Source: Deltaproteobacteria bacterium (GTDB lineage Bacteria; Desulfobacterota; Desulfuromonadia; Desulfuromonadales; BM103). Taken from it: 64,000 nucleotides of DNA. The notes beneath the pieces were generated by a model. That model did no database searches, was not told where the DNA came from, and saw nothing but the letters and a program-made list of their open reading frames with translations. The stretch lies in the NCBI GenBank assembly GCA_024279915.1, contig JAJRRB010000085.1, positions 24,686 to 88,685 of the forward strand. Reading direction: 5' to 3'. The translations under genes were made by a program, and so were the position numbers. Positions 1 to 6,865 of this stretch are shown one piece after another (position 1 is the first letter of the stretch; each line of letters starts with the position of its first letter).

Positions 1-837
1 CGCCATGGGAATGAAGTACCACACCTCACTGATGCGAACCGCTACGCTATAAACTCCAACTGCCTCATCACCCACCATTTGACCAAGCATAACCTGGTCG
101 ATTTTCATGTATATGGCAATCGCGATACCTGAAAGGATGAGTGGCCAACTGTCTCGCAATAAACCGATAGCTCTGTGTAAACTCACACGCACTCCTCGCA
201 GTCCGGGACCTCGCCACACAAAAACAAAAAGCATGGCAATTGCTATCACAGCTGTTTCCGCTAACATGACCCATACAAACGAGATGAGGGGAGATTGCTG
301 CAAAATCAATGCAATCTTGATAATCACCATAATAATGAATACGGTATTGGTGACCCACACGGTGTATTTGGACTGAACTTTTGCCTCAAACCAGTAATTG
401 GTAAAGGCGGTCACCTTGAAGATCATGGCCACACCAAGGATCACAACTATTAATCTAACAAGAGCGTCATCCGGTCTGAGAAAATGGATAACCGTTACTG
501 CTAATCCAAAGGCGGTAACTCCACCAACAAGCTGCAGCGCAGCGGCAGTGCCCATTGTTTCGTTCGCTCTTTCTGGATCGACCACAAGATCGCGAACAAC
601 AATATTTTGGAGGCCTAGCATGGAAAGCGTGCCGAACAGCCCGACAAATGCAGTTGCGAAACTGAACAAACCAAACTGTTCCGGACCTAGGTAGCGTGCC
701 AGCCACACACCAACGAATAAGCCCACACCCATCCGCAACAATCTGTCAAAAAAAAGCCAACCGATGTTATCAACAATCTTGAACAGATTGGGTCGGTGTT
801 CGATCCGGCGACGAAGAAAAAGCGGAAGGATATTCAC
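1..837 (-). CDS. Wzx-type polysaccharide flippase, 3' end outside window
   Basis: An open frame of 279 codons runs off the left edge. The product is very hydrophobic with repeated membrane spans and contains DNIGWLFFDR, then RMGVGLFVGVWLARYLGP about 20 residues later. This pattern is typical of the N-terminus of oligosaccharide flippases (MATE/PST superfamily), which move undecaprenyl-linked repeat units across the inner membrane. A TGA lies two codons upstream of the GTG at 837, so that GTG is the most upstream start; its ribosome site is weak. It is transcribed away from the decarboxylase and wzc/wza genes to its right, as expected for one polysaccharide locus now interrupted by accessory DNA. 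The family call is firm; the substrate is unknown. Confidence 0.85.
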   Translation of the reverse strand, partial: MNILPLFLRRRIEHRPNLFKIVDNIGWLFFDRLLRMGVGLFVGVWLARYLGPEQFGLFSFATAFVGLFGTLSMLGLQNIVVRDLVVDPERANETMGTAAALQLVGGVTAFGLAVTVIHFLRPDDALVRLIVVILGVAMIFKVTAFTNYWFEAKVQSKYTVWVTNTVFIIMVIIKIALILQQSPLISFVWVMLAETAVIAIAMLFVFVWRGPGLRGVRVSLHRAIGLLRDSWPLILSGIAIAIYMKIDQVMLGQMVGDEAVGVYSVAVRISEVWYFIPMA

Positions 838-887
838 AGATCAGACAACCCTTTTTTCAGGTTTAGATGGTGGCCAGGCTCCGTCTG

Positions 888-920
888 GAGGGACGCGGGA
901 CGCGGAGCGAGGGACGAGAA
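888..920. repeat. GGGACG-type short tandem repeat
   Basis: Degenerate head-to-tail copies of GGGACGCG/GGGACGAG lie just downstream of the decarboxylase remnant and 50 bp before the flippase. A related CGTCCCTC-like stretch sits at about 4327-4346, after the intact decarboxylase gene. It looks like an intergenic low-complexity repeat of the short tandem type and no coding role is apparent. Confidence 0.5.
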
Positions 921-924
921 AACC

Positions 925-1044
925 TCAATCCTCGTTCTTTAAGTATTCGTCGAAATATTCAATGGTTTTACTCAAACCATCTCTCAATACAACTGTCGGC
1001 TCCCAACCCAGAATATCTCTGAATACCATTGGGTCGGACCACAC
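925..1044 (-). pseudogene. 3' remnant of a UDP-glucuronate decarboxylase gene
   Basis: In one minus frame the DNA encodes LGWEPTVVLRDGLSKTIEYF followed by DEYLKNED and a stop. This matches the C-terminus of the intact decarboxylase at 3336-4298, which has [20 protein letters not shown] and DEYLKKDD. By eye about three quarters of the nucleotides agree, so this is a diverged paralogue or an old copy. Homology stops where the 1034-1132 repeat begins, so the first 280 or so codons are gone. It cannot encode an enzyme. Its place directly upstream of the flippase suggests a decarboxylase gene once adjoined wzx. Confidence 0.8.
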
Positions 1045-1132
1045 AACTCCCTGTTATCACATCGCTTTTCCAAAATAAACCGTCAAAAACACCCTTAAAA
1101 GCCCCATTTTTATGGCAAAATGACATCGTAAC
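1034..1132. repeat. ~98-bp repeat, copy A
   Basis: This stretch is a direct, imperfect copy of 1873-1970. Both share GGACCA, then CTGTTATCAC, a middle with CACCCTTAAA and CCATTTT, and the end AAAATGACATCGTAAC. The ends CTGTTA...TTTTAYC are partly inverted relative to the other end, so each copy could fold on itself. Copy A lies eight bases past the hepT stop and at the break point of the decarboxylase remnant. Confidence 0.7.
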
Positions 1133-1139
1133 GCCAGGC

Positions 1140-1556
1140 TCATATCTCAAGAGCGCCAATATCCCTACGGAAGCGGTCAAAAATCTCTACAGCTCGTTGA
1201 TGCAAAGGCTCCATGCGTTCGGGAAAAAGATCTAGTGCGTACGCATGACTAAAGAAGTGGCGAAACGCAAGGTAGCGGCTGAGTTCGTCAACCAGAGCCG
1301 CAGAAAGAATGTTCGCATCTCCGGCAGTCAACAATAGATCTCGATGCCAGGAAGAGCCTGACGGAATATCAATTTGTTGAGCCCTGCACACCTGCTTCAG
1401 AATATTTTCCAAGCCATTGTAAAAGTTGTGCAACAACGCTGCAACGCCAGCCAATTCCAACTTTGTAAGTTCGGCAAGAGGAGTTGATGGAAGTGAGGAC
1501 AAGGTACGTTCAATTGCTTCGTACTCGGCTTCAACACGCAAGCGATAATCAACCAT
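1140..1556 (-). CDS. hepT: HepT-like HEPN toxin of an MntA-HepT pair
   Basis: This is an all-helical protein of about 138 residues ending with the HEPN catalytic motif Rx4HxY, seen as RHFFSHAY near residue 100. HEPN proteins of this kind are RNases. In characterised MntA-HepT pairs the partner nucleotidyltransferase adenylylates the Tyr of this motif to silence the toxin. The ATG at 1556 (MVDYRLRVEAEYE) overlaps the last codons of mntA. A longer upstream start is possible but would run deep inside mntA. Gene order (antitoxin first, overlapping stop/start) supports a co-translated toxin-antitoxin module. Activity is inferred from family. Confidence 0.85.
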   Translation of the reverse strand: MVDYRLRVEAEYEAIERTLSSLPSTPLAELTKLELAGVAALLHNFYNGLENILKQVCRAQQIDIPSGSSWHRDLLLTAGDANILSAALVDELSRYLAFRHFFSHAYALDLFPERMEPLHQRAVEIFDRFRRDIGALEI

Positions 1557-1818
1557 GGAGCGGTACTCCTTCCTGCAAAACCATTTCAGCAAATTTTGTT
1601 TTTTTTGACAGATCAATCACATCAACCGGCTTGTAAAGTGCGCACATCAAATCCCCATAGAAGGCAAAGTAGTCTTTATCAGCAATACCTTCAATTGCAA
1701 TATCGATGTCTCTGCTTTCTACGTTTTCGGAGATAGAAGACCCGAACAACAGCACCCGAGACACACGATATTTACGTGCGATCTCCTGAATTACCACTCT
1801 GTCTTTTTCAGAAATCAT
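1549..1818 (-). CDS. mntA: MntA-like minimal nucleotidyltransferase antitoxin
   Basis: A small protein of about 89 residues with the nucleotidyltransferase signature GSSISENVESRDIDIA (GS, nine residues, then DxD) following a hydrophobic strand VLLFGS. Such MNT proteins partner with HEPN toxins and transfer AMP to them. The ATG at 1818 is preceded by GGAGGAGAACTATC, a strong ribosome site, and is preferred over a start seven codons upstream. It overlaps hepT downstream. It lies between two direct copies of a ~98-bp repeat, which suggests the pair moved or duplicated as a unit. Confidence 0.85.
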   Translation of the reverse strand: MISEKDRVVIQEIARKYRVSRVLLFGSSISENVESRDIDIAIEGIADKDYFAFYGDLMCALYKPVDVIDLSKKTKFAEMVLQEGVPLHG

Positions 1819-1872
1819 GATAGTTCTCCTCCAAAACAAAAACCAAGGACTTTAATAATTTAATAAGGGTTA

Positions 1873-1970
1873 GGACCAAGCCAACCACCTGTTATCACTT
1901 CGTTTTATCTATTTGCCAGCCGTAAAGCACCCTTAAACACTCCATTTTACGGTAAAATGACATCGTAACA
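1873..1970. repeat. ~98-bp repeat, copy B
   Basis: Direct partner of 1034-1132, located 55 bp upstream of mntA. It supplies the last codons and stop of the short ORF at 1947-2066, so its arrival apparently truncated that gene. The two copies bracket the toxin-antitoxin pair in the same orientation. Confidence 0.7.
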
Positions 1971-2066
1971 GGTTTCCTCTTCCCGCAATGACTCCTGACC
2001 TTCGAGAACCAGATCAAACTTGCTATCCATGTTTTCCAAAAGCATCTCCAGATACTCCTTTTCCAT
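1947..2066 (-). pseudogene. truncated N-terminus of a small charged helical protein
   Basis: A 39-codon ORF starting MEKEYLEMLLENMDSKFDLV, with a near-perfect ribosome site (TAGGAGGGAACGT) before its ATG. The sequence resembles the first 25-30 residues of small coiled-coil proteins often found beside MNT/HEPN genes in Geobacter relatives (recalled pattern, not searched). After LREEE the reading frame enters repeat copy B, which gives CYDVILP and a stop. The expected heptad-rich remainder is absent. It is either a remnant or a very short expressed peptide. Confidence 0.55.
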
Positions 2067-2124
2067 ACGTTCCCTCCTAAGCAAAACATTAAATACAAAA
2101 CAACAAAAGATCAAAACCCTCTTT

Positions 2125-2398
2125 TGCCGCGGCCAGAATCTGTGAACATCTGCGGAGTCAAAAACTATAGGCTCTTGAGTTTGCTTTAAACAACAGACCT
2201 TGACAGACTTTCACCGCGGCTAATTTTGCCTTTAGTGCCAGGATCAGGATATCAGCCTTGACACTTACCAAGCGAAGCATTAAACCTGCAAACCTTCTTT
2301 TAGCCGCGGTCAGAATCTGTGAACATCTGTAAAGGCAAAACTACAGGCTTTTGGGTTAGGGTCTAACCACAGACCTTGACAGATTTTCACCGCGGCTA
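2125..2398. repeat. palindromic repeat array, copies 1 and 2
   Basis: Copies lie at 2125-2222 and 2301-2398. Each starts GCCGCGG(T/C)CAGAATCTGTGA and ends with CAGACCTTGACAGA(C/T)TTTCACCGCGGC. The ends are inverted repeats of about 28 nt with a few mismatches around a ~45-nt middle, so each copy can form a long hairpin. They are separated by a spacer containing CCTTGACACTTACCAAGC, which recurs in copies 3-5. Copy 2 ends nine bases past the GxxExxY stop codon. Confidence 0.85.
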
Positions 2399-2406
2399 AT
2401 CTGCCT

Positions 2407-2790
2407 TTAAATGCCGTTTGCTACACGCCTGACTTTAACCTTCTCTTCACCAAAGTTAATAACAAGACCGAGCTTCTTACCAGTAGCCTTCAGATAATTC
2501 TGACATTGAGCAAAGTGAATGTTTTCTATCGCCTTGACCGCTTTCAATTCGACAACAATCTCGTCTTCAACAATCATGTCCGCATAATAATCACCGACAA
2601 TCTGTCCCTCATAATGGACTTTAATCATTTTTTGAGTCTCAATGTTTAAACCTGCAGCTGTCAACTCTATGTTCAATGAGTTTTCATAAACTTTCTCAAG
2701 GAAACCACAACCAAGAGTTCTGCTAACCTTGTATGCACAGCTCACAATTGAATCAACCAAAGCGTCATAATACGCTTTATCTCTCACCAT
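2407..2790 (-). CDS. GxxExxY family protein
   Basis: A 127-residue protein with the family-naming motif GFLEKVYE near residue 29, followed by DYYADMIVEDEIVVELKAVK. That D...ExK arrangement resembles a PD-(D/E)xK nuclease core, as proposed for this family. Function is not established. The start has the ribosome site AGGAGGGGACG. The gene is embedded in a repeat array: one near-identical palindromic repeat follows its stop and three more precede it on the transcribed strand. The close tie between a small nuclease-like protein and palindromic repeats recalls REP/RAYT systems, but that comparison is inference only. Confidence 0.85.
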   Translation of the reverse strand: MVRDKAYYDALVDSIVSCAYKVSRTLGCGFLEKVYENSLNIELTAAGLNIETQKMIKVHYEGQIVGDYYADMIVEDEIVVELKAVKAIENIHFAQCQNYLKATGKKLGLVINFGEEKVKVRRVANGI

Positions 2791-2835
2791 CGTCCCCTCC
2801 TAAAAAATCAAATTATAAAATCAAAAACCACTATT

Positions 2836-3312
2836 TAGCCGCGGTTAGAATCTGTGAAAATCTGCAGGATCAAAAGCTCTAAACCTGTATTCTTTTTGGT
2901 TTAAACAACAGACCTTGACAGACTTTCACCGCGGCTAACATTGCTTTTAAAAGAAAAACTGCCAGGGTCAGGCTTCCTACCTTGACACTTACCAAGCATA
3001 ACCTTAAACCTGCAAACCTTTTTATTTAGCCGCGGTCAGAATCTGTGAAAGTCTGCAGGATCAAAGGCTATGGGCTCTTGGGTTTGGGGCTAACCGCAGA
3101 CCTTGACAGATTTTCAGCGCGGCTAACAATGCTTTTAAAAGAAAAACTGCCAGGGTCAGGCTTCCTACCTTGACACTTACCAAGCATAACCTTAAACCTG
3201 CAAACCTTTTTATTTAGCCGCGGTCAGAATCTGTGAAAATCTGTAAAGGCAAAACTACAGGCTTTTGGGTTAGGGTCTAACCGCAGACCTTGACAGATTT
3301 TCACCGCGGCCA
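2836..3312. repeat. palindromic repeat array, copies 3, 4 and 5
   Basis: Copies lie at 2836-2937, 3027-3125 and 3215-3312. The spacers 2938-3026 and 3126-3214 are almost identical over ~89 nt, showing a recent duplication of a ~189-bp repeat-plus-spacer unit. Copy 5 differs from copy 2 (2301-2398) at only a few bases, much less than from its neighbours, so copies 2 and 5 form near-identical direct repeats around the GxxExxY gene. The array ends 25 bp past the stop of the decarboxylase gene. Confidence 0.85.
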
Positions 3313-3335
3313 ATCTGCCCTTAAGCATCTAAACC

Positions 3336-4298
3336 TCAATCATCCTTTTTCAGATACTCATCAAAATAATCAATGGTCTTGGTCAGACCATCCCGCAACA
3401 CAATCGACGGTTCCCAACCCAACGTTTCTTTTGCAAAAGAGATATCCGGCTGTCTTTGTTTCGGATCGTCACTCGGCAACGGCTTGTAAATCAGTTCCGA
3501 CCCGGAACCAACCATCTCAATAACAATCTCAGCGAGTTGTTTGATGGTGAACTCGACCGGGTTGCCAAGATTCATGGGGCCAGTAACCTCATCACCTGTA
3601 GTCATCAGCCGTACAAAACCTTCGATAAGATCGTCGCAATAACAGAAAGAACGAGTCTGGGAACCATCACCATAGATGGTGATATCTTCACCGCGCAACG
3701 CCTGAACCACAAAGTTGGAAACCACACGGCCATCGTTTACGTGCATACGCGGCCCGTAGGTGTTGAAGATGCGTGCCACCTTGATACGCACTCCATTCTG
3801 ACGATGATAGTCGAAAAAAAGCGTTTCGGCACAGCGTTTACCCTCGTCATAGCATGAGCGGATACCGATCGGGTTGACGTTGCCCCAATAGTCTTCCTTC
3901 TGCGGATGCACGGTTGGATCACCATAGACCTCACTGGTTGAGGCTTGAAAGACTTTCGCTTTGGTGCGCTTGGCCAGGCCAAGAACATTGATGGCACCGT
4001 GCACGCTGACCTTGGTCGTCTGCACCGGGTCATACTGGTAGTGAATTGGCGCTGCGGGGCAAGCCAGATTGTAGATCTCGTCGACTTCGACGTAGAGAGG
4101 AAAAGTGATATCGTGGCGCATCACTTCGAAGTTGGGGTTGTGGAGCAGGTGGGCAATGTTAGCTCGCCTCCCTGTGAAATAATTGTCGACACAAAGAACA
4201 TCGTGACCATCGTTTAATAACCGTTCGCAGAGATGGGAGCCAAGAAATCCTGCTCCTCCGGTTACCAATACTCTTTTTATGCTGTCATAATGGCGCAT
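3336..4298 (-). CDS. uxs: UDP-glucuronate decarboxylase (UDP-xylose synthase)
   Basis: A 320-residue extended short-chain dehydrogenase. It has the NAD-binding GGAGFLG at residues 14-20, TSE at 121-123 and the catalytic YxxxK at Y150/K154. The sequence follows bacterial UXS/SUD enzymes closely ([19 protein letters not shown], then TIKQLAEIV in the C-terminal half). It converts UDP-glucuronate to UDP-xylose in the cytosol for polysaccharide assembly. Length is normal for the bacterial form without a membrane anchor. The ATG at 4298 has a GGAG nine bases upstream. It follows the two wzc-like genes in the same orientation. A degraded 3' copy lies at 925-1044. Confidence 0.92.
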   Translation of the reverse strand: MRHYDSIKRVLVTGGAGFLGSHLCERLLNDGHDVLCVDNYFTGRRANIAHLLHNPNFEVMRHDITFPLYVEVDEIYNLACPAAPIHYQYDPVQTTKVSVHGAINVLGLAKRTKAKVFQASTSEVYGDPTVHPQKEDYWGNVNPIGIRSCYDEGKRCAETLFFDYHRQNGVRIKVARIFNTYGPRMHVNDGRVVSNFVVQALRGEDITIYGDGSQTRSFCYCDDLIEGFVRLMTTGDEVTGPMNLGNPVEFTIKQLAEIVIEMVGSGSELIYKPLPSDDPKQRQPDISFAKETLGWEPSIVLRDGLTKTIDYFDEYLKKDD

Positions 4299-4351
4299 GT
4301 AAAAATCTCCGATTTTTCCGAAACACGTCCTTCGTCCCTCATCCCGGATTC

Positions 4352-4385
4352 ATCAATGGTTAGCCCGTGTGGGCTAACCATTGAT
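4352..4385. other. perfect 15-bp stem-loop over the wzc stop codon
   Basis: The arms ATCAATGGTTAGCCC and GGGCTAACCATTGAT pair perfectly around the loop GTGT. The hairpin spans the last codons and TAG of the wzc-like gene. No T-run follows on either strand, so it is not a standard intrinsic terminator. It could stabilise the 3' end of a processed message or slow ribosomes. Directly beside it is a CGTCCTTCGTCCCTC low-complexity stretch. Confidence 0.75.
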
Positions 4386-6707
4386 GGATCCCCAAATCTT
4401 CGCAATCACCCTCCTGAACAGAGAAGGTTTAGGCCCATCAGTGGCGCGGCGATAATACCCTTGATAATACTTGCTGTTGTAATAGCTGTAACCACCATAG
4501 AATTTAGCGCCTTTGCCGGTTTTGTCGTTAAGAACAACGCCGGCGATGGTAGCTTCGTGATTATTCAAGAGCTTGATGGCCTGTTTGGCAAGGCGTTCAG
4601 GGACACGACAGGGCTCAATAATCAGCACATTGAGATCAACCCAGGGCGAAAGGATCAGGGCATCGGCAACCGGCAAGAGTGGTGGGACATCGAGGAAGAC
4701 ATAGTCATACTTCTCTCGAACGGTCTCAAGAAAGTTCTGCATCGATTTGGAACCAAGTAATTGGGTCGGGTTAGGTGGCTCTGTCCCGGCCGGGATGAAA
4801 TCGAGGTTCAGTTTAGTGATATGTCGTAAGGCACCCTTACCACCGTGGACAAGCAAGTCTGTGAGTCCTGGGGTTTCTTTCTGGTCAAGAGCCGCAGAAA
4901 GAGAAGGACGACGCAAATCACAGCCGACCAGCAAGACTTTCGCACCAGTCTGTGCCATGGTGGCGGCCAGATTGACGGCAACAGTCGACTTCCCTTCGTC
5001 GGCCAGACAACTTGTGAGCATAATTGTTTTGTGTTTCTGGTTAGTGACAATAAAACGCAGGTTGGTGCGCATGGCAAGGAAAGCTGCGGCGGGGATGGAG
5101 TGTGGCGCCAGATGAGTCACAAGTTGCCCCTGCTCACTGCTGACTGCCGATTCGATGCGCGGTATAGAGCCAATCACAACCTGATTTAGATGCTCTTGGA
5201 CATCATCCTCATCCTTGATGGTCTGATCGAAATAATCGATGAGGAAGGTCATGCCAACGCCGAGGAGTAAACCAAGCAGCAGCCCCATGCCGAGATTTTT
5301 CTTTTTGTTCGGCTTGACCGGTGAGAGTGGCAACTGAGCCTGGTTAATGATTTCAACGTTACTGGTAATCGATGCCTGCGCGATACGCTCCTCTTGTTGC
5401 CGTTGCAGAAGATAGCTGTAGAGTTCGGCGTTGACGGCACTGGAACGACTTAACCTGGCCAGCTCCAACTCCTCTTCAGGGACCTGTTCAAGACGCTTGG
5501 CATTAGCTGCCAACTCCTGGTCAATCGCTGCGATTTCCGCGTCGAGACCGTTGATAGCAAGTCGGGCAGAAGCCATGATTTCCTGGCGTAGCAGACTGAT
5601 CTTGTCGTTGACCTCTCCGACATCGGGATGGGAAGGCGTATATTCACGCAACAGGTCGTTACGAATGCTGCGAAGCTCCCACAGACGGCTCAACAGCTCC
5701 TGCACCCCGGGCAAAGAATCCACGACAGACGACTCGTAGCTACTGAATCCCGGGTTGCCAAGAAAGCCCTCGATGCGCTGTTGCTTCTGCAAAAGTCCGG
5801 CGCGCTGCTTTTCAAGAGCCACTGCAACATCGATCATACTGGACCCTTCCGGGCTTAGCCTTTGCAGACCAGTGCTAATTCTGAATTTTTGCAGATTCTG
5901 CTCGGAGATATTCAGCTGACGACCTAAGGCAACTAACTGCTGGTCGATCAGTTCAAGGATGGTGTTTGCTTCCTTGACTTTGGCATCACGGGCCTGCTCC
6001 TGATAAGCGCGAGCTAGCGCATTGGCAACATCACGGGCCTGTTTCGGGTCTGTGCGTTGCACCGACAGACGAATCATGGAAATCTGGTCGCCCGTTGGGA
6101 AGACACTGACACCCTGGCTGACCATGTCGGTCGCTTCATCGAGGGTGAGCCGCACCAGTGGGTAAGTGGCCCCGAGAGCCACCTCTTGAAGGTCGACCAG
6201 GCCACTGACCTCCCCGTGCTTAAATGGAATGCCGCTTTGACCGGAAGCCAGGACAGCTCCTGATGGGGCAAAGAGGCGGAAGCTCTTCTCGTCAATAGCC
6301 TGCAACGTCAGAGAAGGGATATCAACCGGGACAACTAACCGGCGGATATGCAGTGCAGTGCTTTTAGCCGTTGCAGCAAGACGCCACTCCAGCTGCAAAA
6401 GCTTGGCAGCGCGTTCGGAGATAAGGCTTGACTGCAGTATATAAATTTCAGAATCAACGCTGAAATAGTATTCTTTTCTCTTTTCAAGGATTTTCTGGGA
6501 GGTGTCCGGTTGAAGGCTGACCCGCACCACTGCACTTGATTCGTAAACCGGAATTTCGAGAAAGGTTTTGACCGCTGTCACGCTAAAGACCACAACAAGA
6601 ACCAGCAGTGCCACTCTCCAGCGGCGTTGAACGACACGCAGGTAGTCGAGGAGGTGAGTTTCTTTCTCGTTTTGCTCAGGCAGGTTGTATGGAGCTTGCT
6701 CAGACAT
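4374..6707 (-). CDS. Wzc-like chain-length determinant and tyrosine autokinase (first)
   Basis: About 777 residues. An N-terminal Wzz domain opens with a membrane span (ALLVLVVVFSVTAV), followed by a long periplasmic coiled coil and a second span (LGMGLLLGLLLGVGM). The C-terminal BY-kinase domain has Walker A CLADEGKST near residue 575, Walker A' LLVGCDLRRPSL and Walker B YDYVFLDVPP. A tail cluster of eight tyrosines in KFYGGYSYYNSKYYQGYY is the expected autophosphorylation site. Such proteins work with Wza in export and set polymer length. The ATG at 6707 has GGCGAG upstream and is preferred over one at 6722. A paralogue lies immediately upstream. Confidence 0.93.
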   Translation of the reverse strand: MSEQAPYNLPEQNEKETHLLDYLRVVQRRWRVALLVLVVVFSVTAVKTFLEIPVYESSAVVRVSLQPDTSQKILEKRKEYYFSVDSEIYILQSSLISERAAKLLQLEWRLAATAKSTALHIRRLVVPVDIPSLTLQAIDEKSFRLFAPSGAVLASGQSGIPFKHGEVSGLVDLQEVALGATYPLVRLTLDEATDMVSQGVSVFPTGDQISMIRLSVQRTDPKQARDVANALARAYQEQARDAKVKEANTILELIDQQLVALGRQLNISEQNLQKFRISTGLQRLSPEGSSMIDVAVALEKQRAGLLQKQQRIEGFLGNPGFSSYESSVVDSLPGVQELLSRLWELRSIRNDLLREYTPSHPDVGEVNDKISLLRQEIMASARLAINGLDAEIAAIDQELAANAKRLEQVPEEELELARLSRSSAVNAELYSYLLQRQQEERIAQASITSNVEIINQAQLPLSPVKPNKKKNLGMGLLLGLLLGVGMTFLIDYFDQTIKDEDDVQEHLNQVVIGSIPRIESAVSSEQGQLVTHLAPHSIPAAAFLAMRTNLRFIVTNQKHKTIMLTSCLADEGKSTVAVNLAATMAQTGAKVLLVGCDLRRPSLSAALDQKETPGLTDLLVHGGKGALRHITKLNLDFIPAGTEPPNPTQLLGSKSMQNFLETVREKYDYVFLDVPPLLPVADALILSPWVDLNVLIIEPCRVPERLAKQAIKLLNNHEATIAGVVLNDKTGKGAKFYGGYSYYNSKYYQGYYRRATDGPKPSLFRRVIAKIWGSING

Positions 6708-6810
6708 GAAAAGTCTCGCCATTCGGTTCAGGTAGTATGGCCTATTTGTTCAAAAATCAAGCAATTACAACTCAATATAGCAAAGCGAAGCGAGCATTAC
6801 CAGTTGCCAC

Positions 6811-6848
6811 TAGTTATCAGTTATCAGTAGTCAGTTTTCAGTGACTAA
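6811..6848. repeat. TTATCAGT short tandem repeat
   Basis: Degenerate copies of AGTTATCAGT/AGTAGTCAGT/AGTTTTCAGT sit in the 158-bp gap between the two wzc-like genes. This resembles the short tandemly repeated sequences scattered in many environmental bacteria. No other signal is seen in the gap. Confidence 0.55.
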
Positions 6849-6865
6849 CTTAGAACTTTGTTTTT

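Noticed and set aside
1895..2098. 67-codon Trp-rich minus ORF
   Set aside because: It is an out-of-frame reading of the ribosome-site-bearing MEKEYLEM frame and repeat copy B.
2125..3312. CRISPR-like array
   Set aside because: The repeats are ~100 bp with internal palindromes and the spacers are themselves copies of each other; no cas gene is nearby.
3290..3523. Plus-strand ORF crossing repeat copy 5 and the end of uxs
   Set aside because: It is a shadow of the repeat and of uxs on the opposite strand with no ribosome site.
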